A stretch of DNA of 64,000 bases from Devosia ginsengisoli (GTDB lineage Bacteria > Pseudomonadota > Alphaproteobacteria > Rhizobiales > Devosiaceae), in assembly GCF_024707105.1 (NCBI RefSeq), contig NZ_JANQAJ010000013.1, positions 370,275 through 434,274 of the forward strand, written 5' to 3'. The position numbers were made by a program, and so were the translations under genes. How positions within the stretch are numbered: the first letter of the stretch is position 1; each line of letters opens with the position of its first letter. Below, in pieces: positions 34,354 to 43,850 of the stretch. The notes beneath the pieces were generated by a model. The model saw only the letters and a program-made list of their open reading frames with translations, made no database searches and was not told where the DNA came from.

Positions 34354-36712
34354 ATGGACCGGATCGCCAGCATCGAAGCGCTGACCAGGAAAGCCCTGTG
34401 GCTGTCCAACTGGATGATCCACCACGCCAACCACATCCGGCCCAACATCGACGGCGTCAAGGTCGGCGGCCACCAGGCCAGTTCGGCCAGCATGGCCGCG
34501 ATCATGGCCGCCCTCTATTTCGGCGTGCTGAAGCCCGAGGATCGCGTCGCGGTCAAGCCCCACGCCGCCCCGGTCTTCCACGCCATCCAGTATCTGTTCG
34601 GCAAGCAGAGCCTCGAAAAGCTCAAGCAATTCCGCGCCTTTGGCGGCGCCCAGTCCTATCCCAGCCGCACCAAGGATACTGATGACGTCGACATTTCCAC
34701 CGGCTCGGTCGGCCTCGGCGTCGCTTTCACCGCCTTCGCCAGCCTGATCCAGGACTATGTGCGGGCAAAACCCTGGGCCGACACCTCGCGCCCCGAAGGC
34801 CGCATGGTCGCCCTGGTCGGCGATGCCGAACTCGACGAGGGCAATGTCTATGAATGCCTGCTCGAAGGCTGGAAACACGGGTTGCGCAACACCTGGTGGA
34901 TCATCGACTACAACCGCCAGAGCCTCGATGGCGTGGTCCGCGAAGGCCTCTACGACCGCATCGAAGCCATTTTCCGCGCCTTCGACTGGAATGTGGTGAC
35001 CCTCAAATACGGCGCCCTGCAACGCGCCGCCTTCGCCGAGCCGGGCGGCGACAAGCTCAAGGCCTGGATCGACGCCGCGCCCAACGCCATCTATTCCGCC
35101 CTGATGTTCCGCGGCGGCGCGGCATGGCGCGAGCGCCTCAATGACGAAATCGGCGACCAGGGCGAAGTCTCGGCCCTCCTCGCCCGCCGCAGCGATGCCG
35201 AACTGGCCGAGCTCATGGCCAATCTGGGCGGCCACTGCGTTCCCAGCCTGTTGGAGCAGTTCGAAGCCGCCGGCAGCGACAAGCCCACCGTCTTCATCGC
35301 CTATACCGTCAAGGGCTGGGCCACGCCGCTCGCCGGCCACAAGGACAATCATGCCGGCCAGATGACCGGCACGCAGATCGACCAGTTGCGCCAGTCGATG
35401 AATGTCCGCGAGGGCCATGAATGGGACAGATTCGAGGGCCTGGCCGATCCGGCCGCCATCGAACGCTTCCTCGCCGAGGTCCCGTTCAACACCACCGAAT
35501 CCCGCCGCCACACCTCGCCATCAGTCGCCACCATCGGCCCGCAATTCGTCGGCACTAACGCCACCTCGACCCAGACGGCCTTCGGCAAGATTCTCGACGC
35601 CATCGCCAAGACCGACAGCGACCTGGCCCGCCGCATCATCACCACCTCGCCCGACGTGACGGTGTCCACCAATCTCGGCACGTGGGTGAACCGGCGTAAT
35701 CTCTATGCCGCCAGCGAGATGGTCGATGTCTTCCAGAAGGAAGCCATTCCCAGCGCCCAGAAATGGCGCTTCACGCCAGAAGGCCAGCATCTCGAACTCG
35801 GCATCGCCGAGATGAACCTGTTCCTCACCCTGGGCGCCGCCGGCCTCAGCCATTCCCTGTTCGGCGAGCGCCTGCTGCCCATCGGCACGCTCTACGACCC
35901 CTTCATTTCCCGCGGCCTCGATGCGCTGAACTATGCCTGCTACCAGGATGCCCGCTTCCTGCTCGTCGCCACCCCGTCAGGCGTCTCGCTGGCCGGTGAA
36001 GGTGGCGCCCACCAGTCCATCGCCTCGCCACTGATCGGCATGGCGCAGGATGGCCTTGCCAGTTTCGAGCCGGCCTTTGCCGACGAATTGTCCATCATCA
36101 TGGATTGGGCCTTCGACTACATGCAGCGCAGCGGCGATGCCCGCCCGGACCTGGCTGACTGGCCGCGCGACGTCACTGGCGGCTCGGTCTATCTCCGTCT
36201 CTCCACCCGTAGCATCGAGCAACCACCCCGCGAGGTGGACAAGGCCCTTGCCGACGGCATCATCCGCGGCGCCTATTGGCTGAAACCGCCCACGCCCGAA
36301 TGCGACGTGGTCATCGCCTATCAGGGCGTCCTTGCCAACGAAGCCATCGCGGCGGCCGGCGCCATCGGCGGCGACCGGCGCAATGTTGCCGTGCTCGCCG
36401 TCACCTCGGCCGATCGCCTCAATGCCGGCTGGCATGCTGCCCAACGAGCCCGCCTGCATGGCGACCATGCCGCAAGCAGCCATATCGAGATCCCTGCTGG
36501 GCGATATCCCCTGGCGCGCCGGCCTCGTCACAGCTATCGATGCCCATCCGGCTACGCTGGGCTGGCTCGGCAGTGTGCTCGGCCACCGCACCATCACGCT
36601 GGGCGTCGAACATTTCGGCCAGACCGGCACAGTCAACGACCTCTATGCCCATTTCGGCATCGACGCCGCGGCCATCGAAAATGCCGCCCGCAGCCTCATC
36701 GGCAGGGCATGA
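34354..36712 (+). pseudogene. Transketolase-like thiamine diphosphate enzyme, frameshifted near the C-terminus
   Basis: MDRIASIEALTRKALW opens the protein at 34354 (GGGGGA before it). The thiamine diphosphate motif is GDAELDEGNVYECLLEGWK with the Asn in WWIIDYN (~190). GIAEMNLFLTLGAAGLS carries the catalytic Glu of the pyrimidine domain. At 36487-36494 (GAGATCCC) one base too many shifts the reading; the C-terminal domain continues in the +1 frame (LLGDIPWRAGLVTAIDAHP) to 36712. The restored protein is ~786 residues, the size of the long transketolase-like/E1-type family. As written it ends in ~100 wrong residues. Decay or assembly error cannot be told apart here. Confidence 0.82.
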
Positions 36713-36770
36713 CGACGACGACCAATAGCCCTATCAGTAGCCTCATGGTCCCCCTTGAAAGGCCGCTGAC

Positions 36771-37946
36771 GTGTCCGAAAACCTTGCCCGGCAATTCCTG
36801 ATCCGCGAGGACATCACCTTCCTCAACCACGGCTCGTTCGGCGCCTGTCCCCGCCCGGTCTTTGCCGCCTACCAGCATTGGCAGCGCGAACTCGAGCGCC
36901 AGCCGGTTGAATTTCTCGGCCGCAATCTCACCGAAGCCATGCGCCAGCCACGCATCGCGCTCGCCGCCGAACTCTGCACTACCGCAGACAATATCGTCGG
37001 GCTCACCAATGCCACGCTCGGCCTCAACATCGTCGCGCAGTCGCTCGATCTCAAACCCGGCGACCAGATTCTCACCACCGATCACGAATATTCGGCGCTG
37101 GAGAAAACCTGGACCTATGTCTGCCGCAGGACCGGTGCCGAGATCGTCGTGGTCAAGGTACCCCTGCCGCTGCGCAGCGAAACCCAGTTCACCGATGCCA
37201 TCATTGCCGGCATGACCGACCGCACCCGCGTGCTGTTCCTCAGCCACATCACCTCGCCCACCGCGCTGCTCTTCCCTATCGAGCGCGCCATTGCCGAAGC
37301 CCGCAAGCGCGGCATCTGGAGCGTCATCGATGGCGCCCACACACCCGGCCATATCAGGCTCGACCTCGACGCTCTCGGCGCCGATTTCTATGCCGGCAAT
37401 TGCCACAAATGGCTGATGGCCCCCAAGGGCTCGGCCTTCCTCCATGCCCGCCCCGACATGCAGCGGCTCATCCATCCGCTGGTCATCTCGCATGGCTGGA
37501 CCGAGGCCTCCGGCCAGCCCGGCGTCCTCGGCGCCTTCAGCAATTCGCCCTTCATCGACGAGCTGGAAATGCAGGGCACGCGCGACCCGGCGCCCTGGCT
37601 CACCGTGCCCGCTGCGCTCGACTATCGCCGCGACAATGATTGGGATTCCGTCGCCGCCCATTGCCAGGCACTGGCACAGGAGACCGCCCGGCGACTGGGC
37701 GAACGAACCGGTCTCAGCCCGCTCGGCGCCCCCGAATTCTGCGCCCCGCAAATGGTCGCCATGCCCATTCCCGATTGCGATGTCGCGGCGCTCAAACTGG
37801 CGCTCTACGACAGGTATCGTATCGAAATTCCCGTCTTCCGCTGGCAGGACACCTGCATCGTCCGCCTCTCGGTGCAGGGTTACAATTCCCGGCCACAGAT
37901 GGACCTGCTGCTCGATGCCCTGACCGACCTGCTGGCCCTTGGCTAG
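36771..37946 (+). CDS. Class V PLP enzyme (isopenicillin-N epimerase-like)
   Basis: The 391-residue enzyme starts at a GTG with AAAGG before it. FLNHGSFGACPRPV, DHEYSALEKTW and IDGAHTPGHIRLDLDALGAD are the N-terminal, cofactor-stacking and cofactor-Asp motifs; the PLP lysine is in GNCHKWLMAPKG near residue 215. This subgroup is annotated as isopenicillin-N epimerase-like or cysteine desulfurase-like; nothing suggests antibiotic synthesis. It lies 58 bases after the transketolase gene, plausibly in the same transcript and under the same AsnC control. It ends four bases before the convergent hemH. Confidence 0.88.
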   Translation: MSENLARQFLIREDITFLNHGSFGACPRPVFAAYQHWQRELERQPVEFLGRNLTEAMRQPRIALAAELCTTADNIVGLTNATLGLNIVAQSLDLKPGDQILTTDHEYSALEKTWTYVCRRTGAEIVVVKVPLPLRSETQFTDAIIAGMTDRTRVLFLSHITSPTALLFPIERAIAEARKRGIWSVIDGAHTPGHIRLDLDALGADFYAGNCHKWLMAPKGSAFLHARPDMQRLIHPLVISHGWTEASGQPGVLGAFSNSPFIDELEMQGTRDPAPWLTVPAALDYRRDNDWDSVAAHCQALAQETARRLGERTGLSPLGAPEFCAPQMVAMPIPDCDVAALKLALYDRYRIEIPVFRWQDTCIVRLSVQGYNSRPQMDLLLDALTDLLALG

Positions 37947-37949
37947 AGC

Positions 37950-38975
37950 TCAGATCCAGCCGGCCAGTTCCCGCCGCACCATGGCCTCGATCATGTCCAT
38001 GCCGCCGGCACTGGCATTGAGGCAGGGAATATAGGCGAACTTCTCACCGCCCGCCGCCATGAAGCTGTCCTTGCCCTGCATTGCGATCTCTTCCAGTGTC
38101 TCGATGCAGTCCACCGAAAAGGCCGGCGCCAGGATGGCGACTTTCTTGATGCCCTTGCCGGGCAGCGCTTCCAGTGTCTCCGCCGTCGCCGGCTCCAGCC
38201 ACTTGGTCGGCCCGAAGCGGGACTGGAAGGTGACCATGATCTTGTCTTCCGGCCAGCCGAGGTATTCGCGCGCCAGCCGCGTCGTTGCGTGGCAGTGCCG
38301 CTCATAGGGGTCGCCGCGCTCGACATAGCTCTGCGGCAGGCCGTGATAGCTGGTAATCACCAGGTCCGGCTCGAAATCCAGCGCCGCCACCCCGTCGCGG
38401 ATCGAATTGCCCAGCGCCGCGACATAGTTCGGGTCGTCGAAATAGGCCGGTGCGGTACGCACAGCCGGCTGCCAGCGCATGTCGCGCAGCGCGTCGAACG
38501 CCTTGTCATTGGCCGTCGCGGTCGTCGTCGCCGAATATTGCGGATAGAGCGGCACCAGCAGGATTTTCTGGCATCCCGCCGCCTGCATCTTCTCCAGCAC
38601 GCTCCGCGTAGAGGGATTGCCATAGCGCATAGCAAAATCGACCACGATATCGCCATGCCCGGCCAGCCGCTCCGCCAGCGCCTCGGCCTGGTCGCGGGTA
38701 ATCACCCGCAACGGGCTCTCGTCCTTTTCCTTGTCCCAGATCTGCGCATAGGCATGGCCGCTCTTCTGCGGGCGGAAGGTCAGGATGCCCAGGTTGAGAA
38801 TGGGCCACCACAGCCATTTCGGTGTCTCGATGACCCGCGGATCGCTGAGGAATTCCCCGAGATAGCGGCGCACGCTCCAATAGTCCGTGCCATCGGGCGT
38901 ACCCAGATTGAGCAGCACGACGCCGATCCTGGACGGGTTGATTTGCGACTGATCGGACGGGAGAGACTGAGACAT
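37950..38975 (-). CDS. hemH: Ferrochelatase
   Basis: HemH inserts ferrous iron into protoporphyrin IX, the last step of protoheme synthesis, at the inner face of the membrane. The 341-residue protein has VVLLNLGTPDGTDYWSVRRY at the N-terminus, the catalytic histidine in SYHGLPQSYVERGDPY (~195), the signature VTFQSRFGPTKWLEP (~235) and ETLEEIAMQGKDSFMAAGG. Length matches the bacterial family. It is alone on its strand between the convergent class V gene and the DUF1007-NicO gene. Confidence 0.96.
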   Translation of the reverse strand: MSQSLPSDQSQINPSRIGVVLLNLGTPDGTDYWSVRRYLGEFLSDPRVIETPKWLWWPILNLGILTFRPQKSGHAYAQIWDKEKDESPLRVITRDQAEALAERLAGHGDIVVDFAMRYGNPSTRSVLEKMQAAGCQKILLVPLYPQYSATTTATANDKAFDALRDMRWQPAVRTAPAYFDDPNYVAALGNSIRDGVAALDFEPDLVITSYHGLPQSYVERGDPYERHCHATTRLAREYLGWPEDKIMVTFQSRFGPTKWLEPATAETLEALPGKGIKKVAILAPAFSVDCIETLEEIAMQGKDSFMAAGGEKFAYIPCLNASAGGMDMIEAMVRRELAGWI

Positions 38976-39056
38976 GAAGCGCCAGTTTGGAAGGGTTCTA
39001 GGCTGGCGCGCACCATAACGGCTTCCCCATCATCCGCAAGGCGGCGATGGGTCGCG

Positions 39057-40682
39057 CTAAAGGCTCGCAATCAGCAGCAGAACGCCGAAGGCCAGCACCG
39101 CCACAGCCCCCAGCAGTTCGAGCCACCACACCACGGCGGCTGTCACCGGATTGTCCGCGCCGCCGACCCGGCGCGCCAATCCCTTGGCCGTCACCGCGAT
39201 CGTCGCCAGCACGGCCACCGTGATCGCCGTCCCCGCCCCCATCAGGAATACTGCCGCAATGCCCGCCGGCAGCAATCCCTGCGACAGCGCGAAGACCAGC
39301 ACCACCAGCGCCCCCGAACACGGCCGCAGCCCCACCGCCAGCACCACGCCCAATTGCTCGCGCAGGCTGCCGCCCGTCGCCTGCGGCGTTACCACATGCA
39401 CATGCCCGTCATGATCATGGTGGTCATGGTCGTGATGCTCATGGTCATGCCCATGCAGGTGCTCATGCGCCTTGTGCGCCATGTCCCCGTGATCGTGCCC
39501 GCCCCAGCCGAACACCTTGCGCGCCACCAGCCACAGGCCGAGCAGCGCCACCAGCGCATAGGACGCGATACCGATCCAGTTGGCCGCGTCGCCCATGGCG
39601 ATGCTGGTCATGCCCAGTATGCCCGCCGCAATCAGCACGAACACCACGGCAACCAGCGATTGCAGCATGGCCGACAGCACGCTGAGCAACACCCCGCGCC
39701 GCAACTGCGTCTCGTTGGCCAGCACGTAGGACGAGATCACCACCTTGCCGTGCCCCGGGCCGGCTGCGTGGAATATGCCATAGAGAAAGCTCAGTCCCCC
39801 CAGCACCCAGAAGGCCGTCCAGTCGGTCCGCAGCGCATCGAGCGATGCCGTCATCGCGCCGTAAAAGTTCCGCTGCTGGTCCTGCAGCCAGCCAAAAAAT
39901 CCGGTGCGCGGCAGGTTCAGCCCCGGCTCCGGCGGCGGCCCGCCAAACGGCGTGGTTGGCCTGGCTTCCGCCACCTGGTTGACCGCCTCCAGCGCACTCG
40001 CCGGAGCCGCCACCGGCGCATCGCCACAGGTCACCACGATCATGCCCTGCGTGCCACGCATCGCCGCCGCCAGATCCGGCGGCAGTTCCAGCACTTCAGG
40101 CCCCAGCGCATAAAGCCGCTCTTCCACATCAGGGTCCATCGGCTTGGGCGGCTCCAGCAGGGCGCTGCAACTGGCCGGGGCATTCTCCAGCGTCACGTCG
40201 CCCACGCCGGCAAAGCCTATCGCGACGTAATATTCCGGGTCATAGACCGCCAGTTCGAACCGCCCGCTGACAGGCATCGACGTCACTGCATCGGCCGAAT
40301 AGGTCAGCGTCACCCGCCCGTCCTGATAGACCATGCGCTGGTCGCCGCCGGGCGTGAACGCCATCAGCGCGTCGCCCTCGCCGGCATAGGTGTAAAACCC
40401 ATAATCGGCCAACCCGACCATGTTCTCGTCGGCCAGTTCCTGCAATTCGTCAGGGCTGGTTTCCCGGTCGCCATTGGTGTCGAGCCCCTGCACCATCCAG
40501 GCCGAAAACGCCGTGTCGAACGTCCAGGCATGCCGCAGCCCCGCCACAGCGCCGCTGGCGTCGAAAACCACCGCGACCTTCGCATCGATGAAGATATGCG
40601 GATGCGCCGTGGCGGGCACGGCCAGCGCCAGCAGAATAGCGGCAGCGCCGATCACACGACGCCAGACGGAACCGAAATCCAA
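39057..40682 (-). CDS. DUF1007-NicO fusion, nickel/cobalt exporter-like
   Basis: A 541-residue fusion. Residues 1-215: signal peptide (ending ATAHPH) and a periplasmic DUF1007 domain with an N-terminal HPHIF metal-binding motif. Residues ~270-541: a six-helix NicO/RcnA transporter with GIFHAAGPGHGKVVISSYVL and LRPCSGALVVLVFALSQGL. Between helices is a His/Asp-rich loop (~395-430, about 20 His). The family exports Ni(II) or Co(II). The start is a TTG at 40682; a GTG nine codons later is possible. The 3-prime part of the LysR gene ends just upstream (nine bases), so they may be one transcript. Confidence 0.88.
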   Translation of the reverse strand: MDFGSVWRRVIGAAAILLALAVPATAHPHIFIDAKVAVVFDASGAVAGLRHAWTFDTAFSAWMVQGLDTNGDRETSPDELQELADENMVGLADYGFYTYAGEGDALMAFTPGGDQRMVYQDGRVTLTYSADAVTSMPVSGRFELAVYDPEYYVAIGFAGVGDVTLENAPASCSALLEPPKPMDPDVEERLYALGPEVLELPPDLAAAMRGTQGMIVVTCGDAPVAAPASALEAVNQVAEARPTTPFGGPPPEPGLNLPRTGFFGWLQDQQRNFYGAMTASLDALRTDWTAFWVLGGLSFLYGIFHAAGPGHGKVVISSYVLANETQLRRGVLLSVLSAMLQSLVAVVFVLIAAGILGMTSIAMGDAANWIGIASYALVALLGLWLVARKVFGWGGHDHGDMAHKAHEHLHGHDHEHHDHDHHDHDGHVHVVTPQATGGSLREQLGVVLAVGLRPCSGALVVLVFALSQGLLPAGIAAVFLMGAGTAITVAVLATIAVTAKGLARRVGGADNPVTAAVVWWLELLGAVAVLAFGVLLLIASL

Positions 40683-40691
40683 TTCTTGCCC

Positions 40692-41591
40692 CTAATGGAT
40701 CGGGTGGCTCTGGAACCACTCGACCAGATGGTCGATCAGCGCCCGCACCTTGCCCGCCAGATGCCGCCGATGCGGATAGACCGCCTGCAGCGTCTGGCCG
40801 GTCGGCAGGTATTCGGTCAGAACCGGCACGAGTTCGCCGCTGGCCACTGCCGGGTCCGCCAGATAGGACGGCAATACGACAAATCCGAGACCCATGATCG
40901 CCGCCTTGCGCGCGGCGAGAGGTGAATTGACCCGCAATGGCCCGTTGACCGGCACCGAAATGGTCTTGCCATCCTCGACGAAGCGCCAGTTCGATTGCCC
41001 CTGCAGGTTGACATCGACGATGCAGGGCAGATGCCGCAGGTCTTCAGGATGCGTGGGCATGGCATGCTGCTTGAGGAGCTTGGGCGCCGCGCCGACCACA
41101 ACATGCATGTCGGCGATCTTGCGCGCGATCAGCGAGGAATCGGCCAGCGTCGAAATGCGCAGCGCCACGTCGATCCCCTCATCGACCAGGTCGACATAGC
41201 GATCCTCCAGCCGCAGATCGAGCGTCACCTTGGGATATTTGGCCAGATATTCATAGATCGCCGGCGCCAGTGTGGACTCGCCGAAATTGCGCGGCGCCGA
41301 GACCCGCAACAGGCCCCGCGGCTCCGCCGTCTGGTCGGTGATGGTCGCATCGAGGTCATCGAGTTGCTGCAGCAGCGCGCTGGCTTCCCGGTAATAGGCT
41401 TCGCCCGCCTCGGTCAGGCTCAGCTTGCGCGTGGTGCGGTTCATCAGCCGCACCCCGAGATAATCCTCAAGATCGGTCACATACTTGCTGAGCAGCGCCT
41501 TGGACCGTCCATGTTGCCGCGCGGCAGCAGAAAAGCCCCCGGAATCAAAGACCTGAACGAAAGCGCGAATACGGGCAAGGTCTTGCGTCAT
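40692..41591 (-). CDS. LysR-family transcriptional regulator
   Basis: The 299-residue protein has the N-terminal LysR winged helix (FVQVFDSGGFSAAARQHGRS, ALLSKYVTDLEDYLGVRLMN) and a two-lobe effector domain (GLLRVSAPRNFGESTLAPAI, VDEGIDVALRISTL). Nearest subgroup appears to be the CrgA-like regulators often next to oxidoreductases or transporters. It ends nine bases before the DUF1007-NicO gene on the same strand. LysR proteins usually act on a divergent gene, here the MarR-type gene at 41737, 145 bases away. Ligand unknown. Confidence 0.92.
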   Translation of the reverse strand: MTQDLARIRAFVQVFDSGGFSAAARQHGRSKALLSKYVTDLEDYLGVRLMNRTTRKLSLTEAGEAYYREASALLQQLDDLDATITDQTAEPRGLLRVSAPRNFGESTLAPAIYEYLAKYPKVTLDLRLEDRYVDLVDEGIDVALRISTLADSSLIARKIADMHVVVGAAPKLLKQHAMPTHPEDLRHLPCIVDVNLQGQSNWRFVEDGKTISVPVNGPLRVNSPLAARKAAIMGLGFVVLPSYLADPAVASGELVPVLTEYLPTGQTLQAVYPHRRHLAGKVRALIDHLVEWFQSHPIH

Positions 41592-41736
41592 GGCGTTCCG
41601 TTCACGAGAGCATCATAATCGACGCATAACTCATCTGCGCTGGGTGAACAATAACCGGCCTTGGCCGTTCCACGATTAACGATAGGATGGGAACGCCAAT
41701 CGACGCGCCTGAGGAGTTCGGACTATTTTCCCACTC

Positions 41737-42159
41737 ATGTCCAGACCTTCATCCCGATCCACGCTTTACCGGCTCATCGAGGCCGGGCAGCTCGCGCACA
41801 AGGCGCTGCTGCTGCCGTTGATGGAACGCGGGCTGGAGCCCGGCGACGACGCCATCCTTTTCGAACTCGCCCGCTCGGGCACCACGGAAGCCGAGCTTGC
41901 CGCCGAACTCGGCCTCGGTGAAGAGGCGCTTGCCGCACGCCTGTCGCGCCTGCTCGATCGTGAACTGGTCACCCGCCAGGCTGTCGGCCCCGAACTCGCC
42001 GCCGGCGTGGCATTGACCGAGCGCGGCCGGCGCATCCGCAATGGCCTTGCCGACCACTGGGCCCAGCTCGAGGATGCCCTGATGGGCGAACTCAAGCCCA
42101 AGCAGCGCAAGAAGCTGGCCGAGCGTCTCAAGCGCTTCGTCGATCTGCTGCGTCTCTAA
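41737..42159 (+). CDS. MarR-like winged-helix regulator
   Basis: The 140-residue protein has an N-terminal helix, a winged helix in the middle (LFELARSGTTEAELAAELG, EALAARLSRLLDRELVTRQA) and the wing followed by ALTERGRRIRNGL, then a C-terminal basic dimer helix (KPKQRKKLAERLKRF). This is the MarR fold. Ligand and targets are not known. It diverges from the LysR gene and is followed by a TTCAG box and an SH3 gene. Confidence 0.82.
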   Translation: MSRPSSRSTLYRLIEAGQLAHKALLLPLMERGLEPGDDAILFELARSGTTEAELAAELGLGEEALAARLSRLLDRELVTRQAVGPELAAGVALTERGRRIRNGLADHWAQLEDALMGELKPKQRKKLAERLKRFVDLLRL

Positions 42160-42186
42160 AGACTGTTTAGAAACCTGAAAGCGTCA

Positions 42187-42202
42187 TTCAGGTCCGGTTC
42201 AT
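42187..42202 (+). promoter_or_regulatory. Tandem TTCAG/TTCAT box (period 11) upstream of SH3 gene
   Basis: TTCAGGTCCGGTTCAT has TTCA half-sites 11 bases apart, 64 bases before the ATG at 42266. It matches the boxes at 11673, 12964 and 15455 except for the last base. Confidence 0.5.
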
Positions 42203-42265
42203 CCGCCAGGGTGTTTTCTATCGTTCAAAGGCACTTAGCTGCCTCAGAAACGAAGGAGAAACAAA

Positions 42266-42730
42266 ATGGCTCTGAGCAAGAAACTCATGGCTGGCGGCCT
42301 TGCAGCACTGGCGCTTCTGGCGACGGCTGGTTCCGCTTTCGCCGCCCCCGCTTATGCGACGGGCAACGTCAATGTACGCTCGGGTCCGGGCACGGGCTAT
42401 GCCCGCGTCGACGTTCTGACCCGCGGCGAGCAGGTCGATGTGCAGTATTGCCGCGGCAGTTGGTGCTTCATCGAGAAGCGCGGCCCCGATGGCTGGGTCT
42501 CGGCCAACTACCTCAGCCGCAGCGGTGGCTGGAATCCGACGCCTCCCCCGCCGCCGCCCATCTGGAATCCGCGCCCGCCGCGTCCGCCCCAGTGGGACCC
42601 CTATCCCCCGCGCCCGCCGCATTGGAACCCGCGTCCGCCCCGCCCGCAGCCCTGGCCCACCCATCCGGGCAATAGCGGTGGCAGCGTCTGCTTCAACGGC
42701 CCCAACGGCTACTTCTGCGTCGGCAACTAA
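42266..42730 (+). CDS. Exported SH3-domain protein with Pro/Trp-rich tail
   Basis: The 154-residue protein has a signal peptide (cleavage near AFAAP), then an SH3 domain almost identical in pattern to the gene at 13812: GNVNVRSGPGTGYARVDVL, CRGSWCFIEKRGPDGWVSA. The C-terminal half is a repeat of PRPP, WNP and WDP units. There is no I36-like domain; it ends with CFNGPNGYFCVGN, which looks like a remnant of that domain with two cysteines. GAAGGAGAAA precedes the ATG. A TTCA tandem box lies upstream. Confidence 0.83.
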   Translation: MALSKKLMAGGLAALALLATAGSAFAAPAYATGNVNVRSGPGTGYARVDVLTRGEQVDVQYCRGSWCFIEKRGPDGWVSANYLSRSGGWNPTPPPPPPIWNPRPPRPPQWDPYPPRPPHWNPRPPRPQPWPTHPGNSGGSVCFNGPNGYFCVGN

Positions 42731-42745
42731 GCCCGCACCAACAAT

Positions 42746-42778
42746 ATCGAACGCCGCCCCTCCAGGGCGGCGTTTGCT
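42746..42778. terminator. Bidirectional hairpin terminator
   Basis: AACGCCGCCC pairs with GGGCGGCGTT across CTCCA, then TGCTATT. It ends the SH3 gene at 42730 and lies directly next to the convergent EamA stop at 42777. Confidence 0.75.
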
Positions 42779-43700
42779 ATTCCTGCCCCGGCAATGTCGG
42801 GTCGGCCACGACAGGCACCCGCTTCCTCCGCTCGCGCGCCATGACCACCAGCCCCGCCCCGGCAATGATGGTCGCGCCAAGCAGCGAGATCGGATCGATC
42901 CAGTGCCCGAAGACGACGGCGCTGAGCAGGATCGCCCAGGGCAGCGAGAAATAGTTGAACGGCTGCACCACGCTGGCCGGCGCCATCGATAGCGCGAACA
43001 CCATCACTCCATGCCCGGCACAGGTCGTGACCATGATGACCACCACCAGCAGGAAATCGCTCCATCCCATCGGCTGCCAGAAGAACACCCCGACTGCCGC
43101 CGACAAAACCAGCCCGACGGTTGCGGTATAGGTCATGCTGGTCGCAGCGCTGTCGAACTGGCTGACCTTGCGGGTGATGACGATATAGATCGCGTAGAAT
43201 GTCGCCGAGGCCAGCGCGAAGCCCACACCCCAATCCAGCGGCAACCCGCCCGGCCGCACGATCACCAGCGCCCCGGCAAACCCCACGCCCACCGCGGCGA
43301 AGCGGAATATGCCCACCTTCTCGCCCAGTATGGGAATGGCGAACAGCGTCACCAGCAGCGGATAAACCACCGTGATCGCCTGCAATTCACCCAGCGGCAC
43401 GGTGCGCAGGGCCAGCCCGAAAAACCAGATATCGGCCATCAGCAGCATGCCGCGCAGCACCTGCAGCATGGGAACCCGCGAGCTGAACGCCTGCCGCAGC
43501 GGCGCCTGTCGCATCACCAGCAGCAGCGAAAAGGCGGCGAAGCCCCAATAGCGCATCATGGTGATCTGAAACGGCGAGTAGGTCTGCACCAATATCTTGG
43601 AGACTGCATCCTGCACGCCGAACACCCCGATGGTGATGAGCGTCAGGACGATGGCGCGGCCGATATTGTCGGTGCGGATATCGGCGGCGGAGGAAGACAT
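42777..43700 (-). CDS. EamA/DMT-family transporter
   Basis: The 307-residue protein has ten hydrophobic helices in two EamA repeats. The first repeat has VFGVQDAVSKILVQTYSPFQ and YWGFAAFSLLLV; the second has VGFALASATFYAIYIVITRK and FNYFSLPWAILLSAVVFG. Ends in a basic tail (ARERRKRVPV). Typical small-metabolite exporter of the inner membrane; substrate unknown. It is not closely similar to the EamA gene at 10337. Confidence 0.9.
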   Translation of the reverse strand: MSSSAADIRTDNIGRAIVLTLITIGVFGVQDAVSKILVQTYSPFQITMMRYWGFAAFSLLLVMRQAPLRQAFSSRVPMLQVLRGMLLMADIWFFGLALRTVPLGELQAITVVYPLLVTLFAIPILGEKVGIFRFAAVGVGFAGALVIVRPGGLPLDWGVGFALASATFYAIYIVITRKVSQFDSAATSMTYTATVGLVLSAAVGVFFWQPMGWSDFLLVVVIMVTTCAGHGVMVFALSMAPASVVQPFNYFSLPWAILLSAVVFGHWIDPISLLGATIIAGAGLVVMARERRKRVPVVADPTLPGQE

Positions 43701-43780
43701 GGTAGTTGCAATCGCCCAGGCATAGGAAAACGCCCCGGCCTTTGCTGCCGGAGCGTTCGAAGCGCTATCGCAAAGCCCGA

Positions 43781-43850
43781 AGCGTTTCCAGCAAAAGTGG
43801 ATACGGTTTTGCTCCTCGGACTTGATCCGGGGATCGGAAACGCGACAAAA
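43781..43850. repeat. RIME-like palindromic element 2
   Basis: AGCGTTTCCAGCAAAAGTGG, ATACGGTTTTG, then CGGAAACGCGACAAAA. The element is longer than others because of CTCGGACTTGATCCGGGGAT inserted in the right arm. It ends exactly at the stop codon of the gene at 43851. Confidence 0.85.

Noticed and set aside
38289..40925. An 878-residue plus-strand frame opposite hemH and the DUF1007-NicO gene
   Set aside because: No domain, strongly biased Arg/Gln/His composition, and two well-conserved genes on the other strand.
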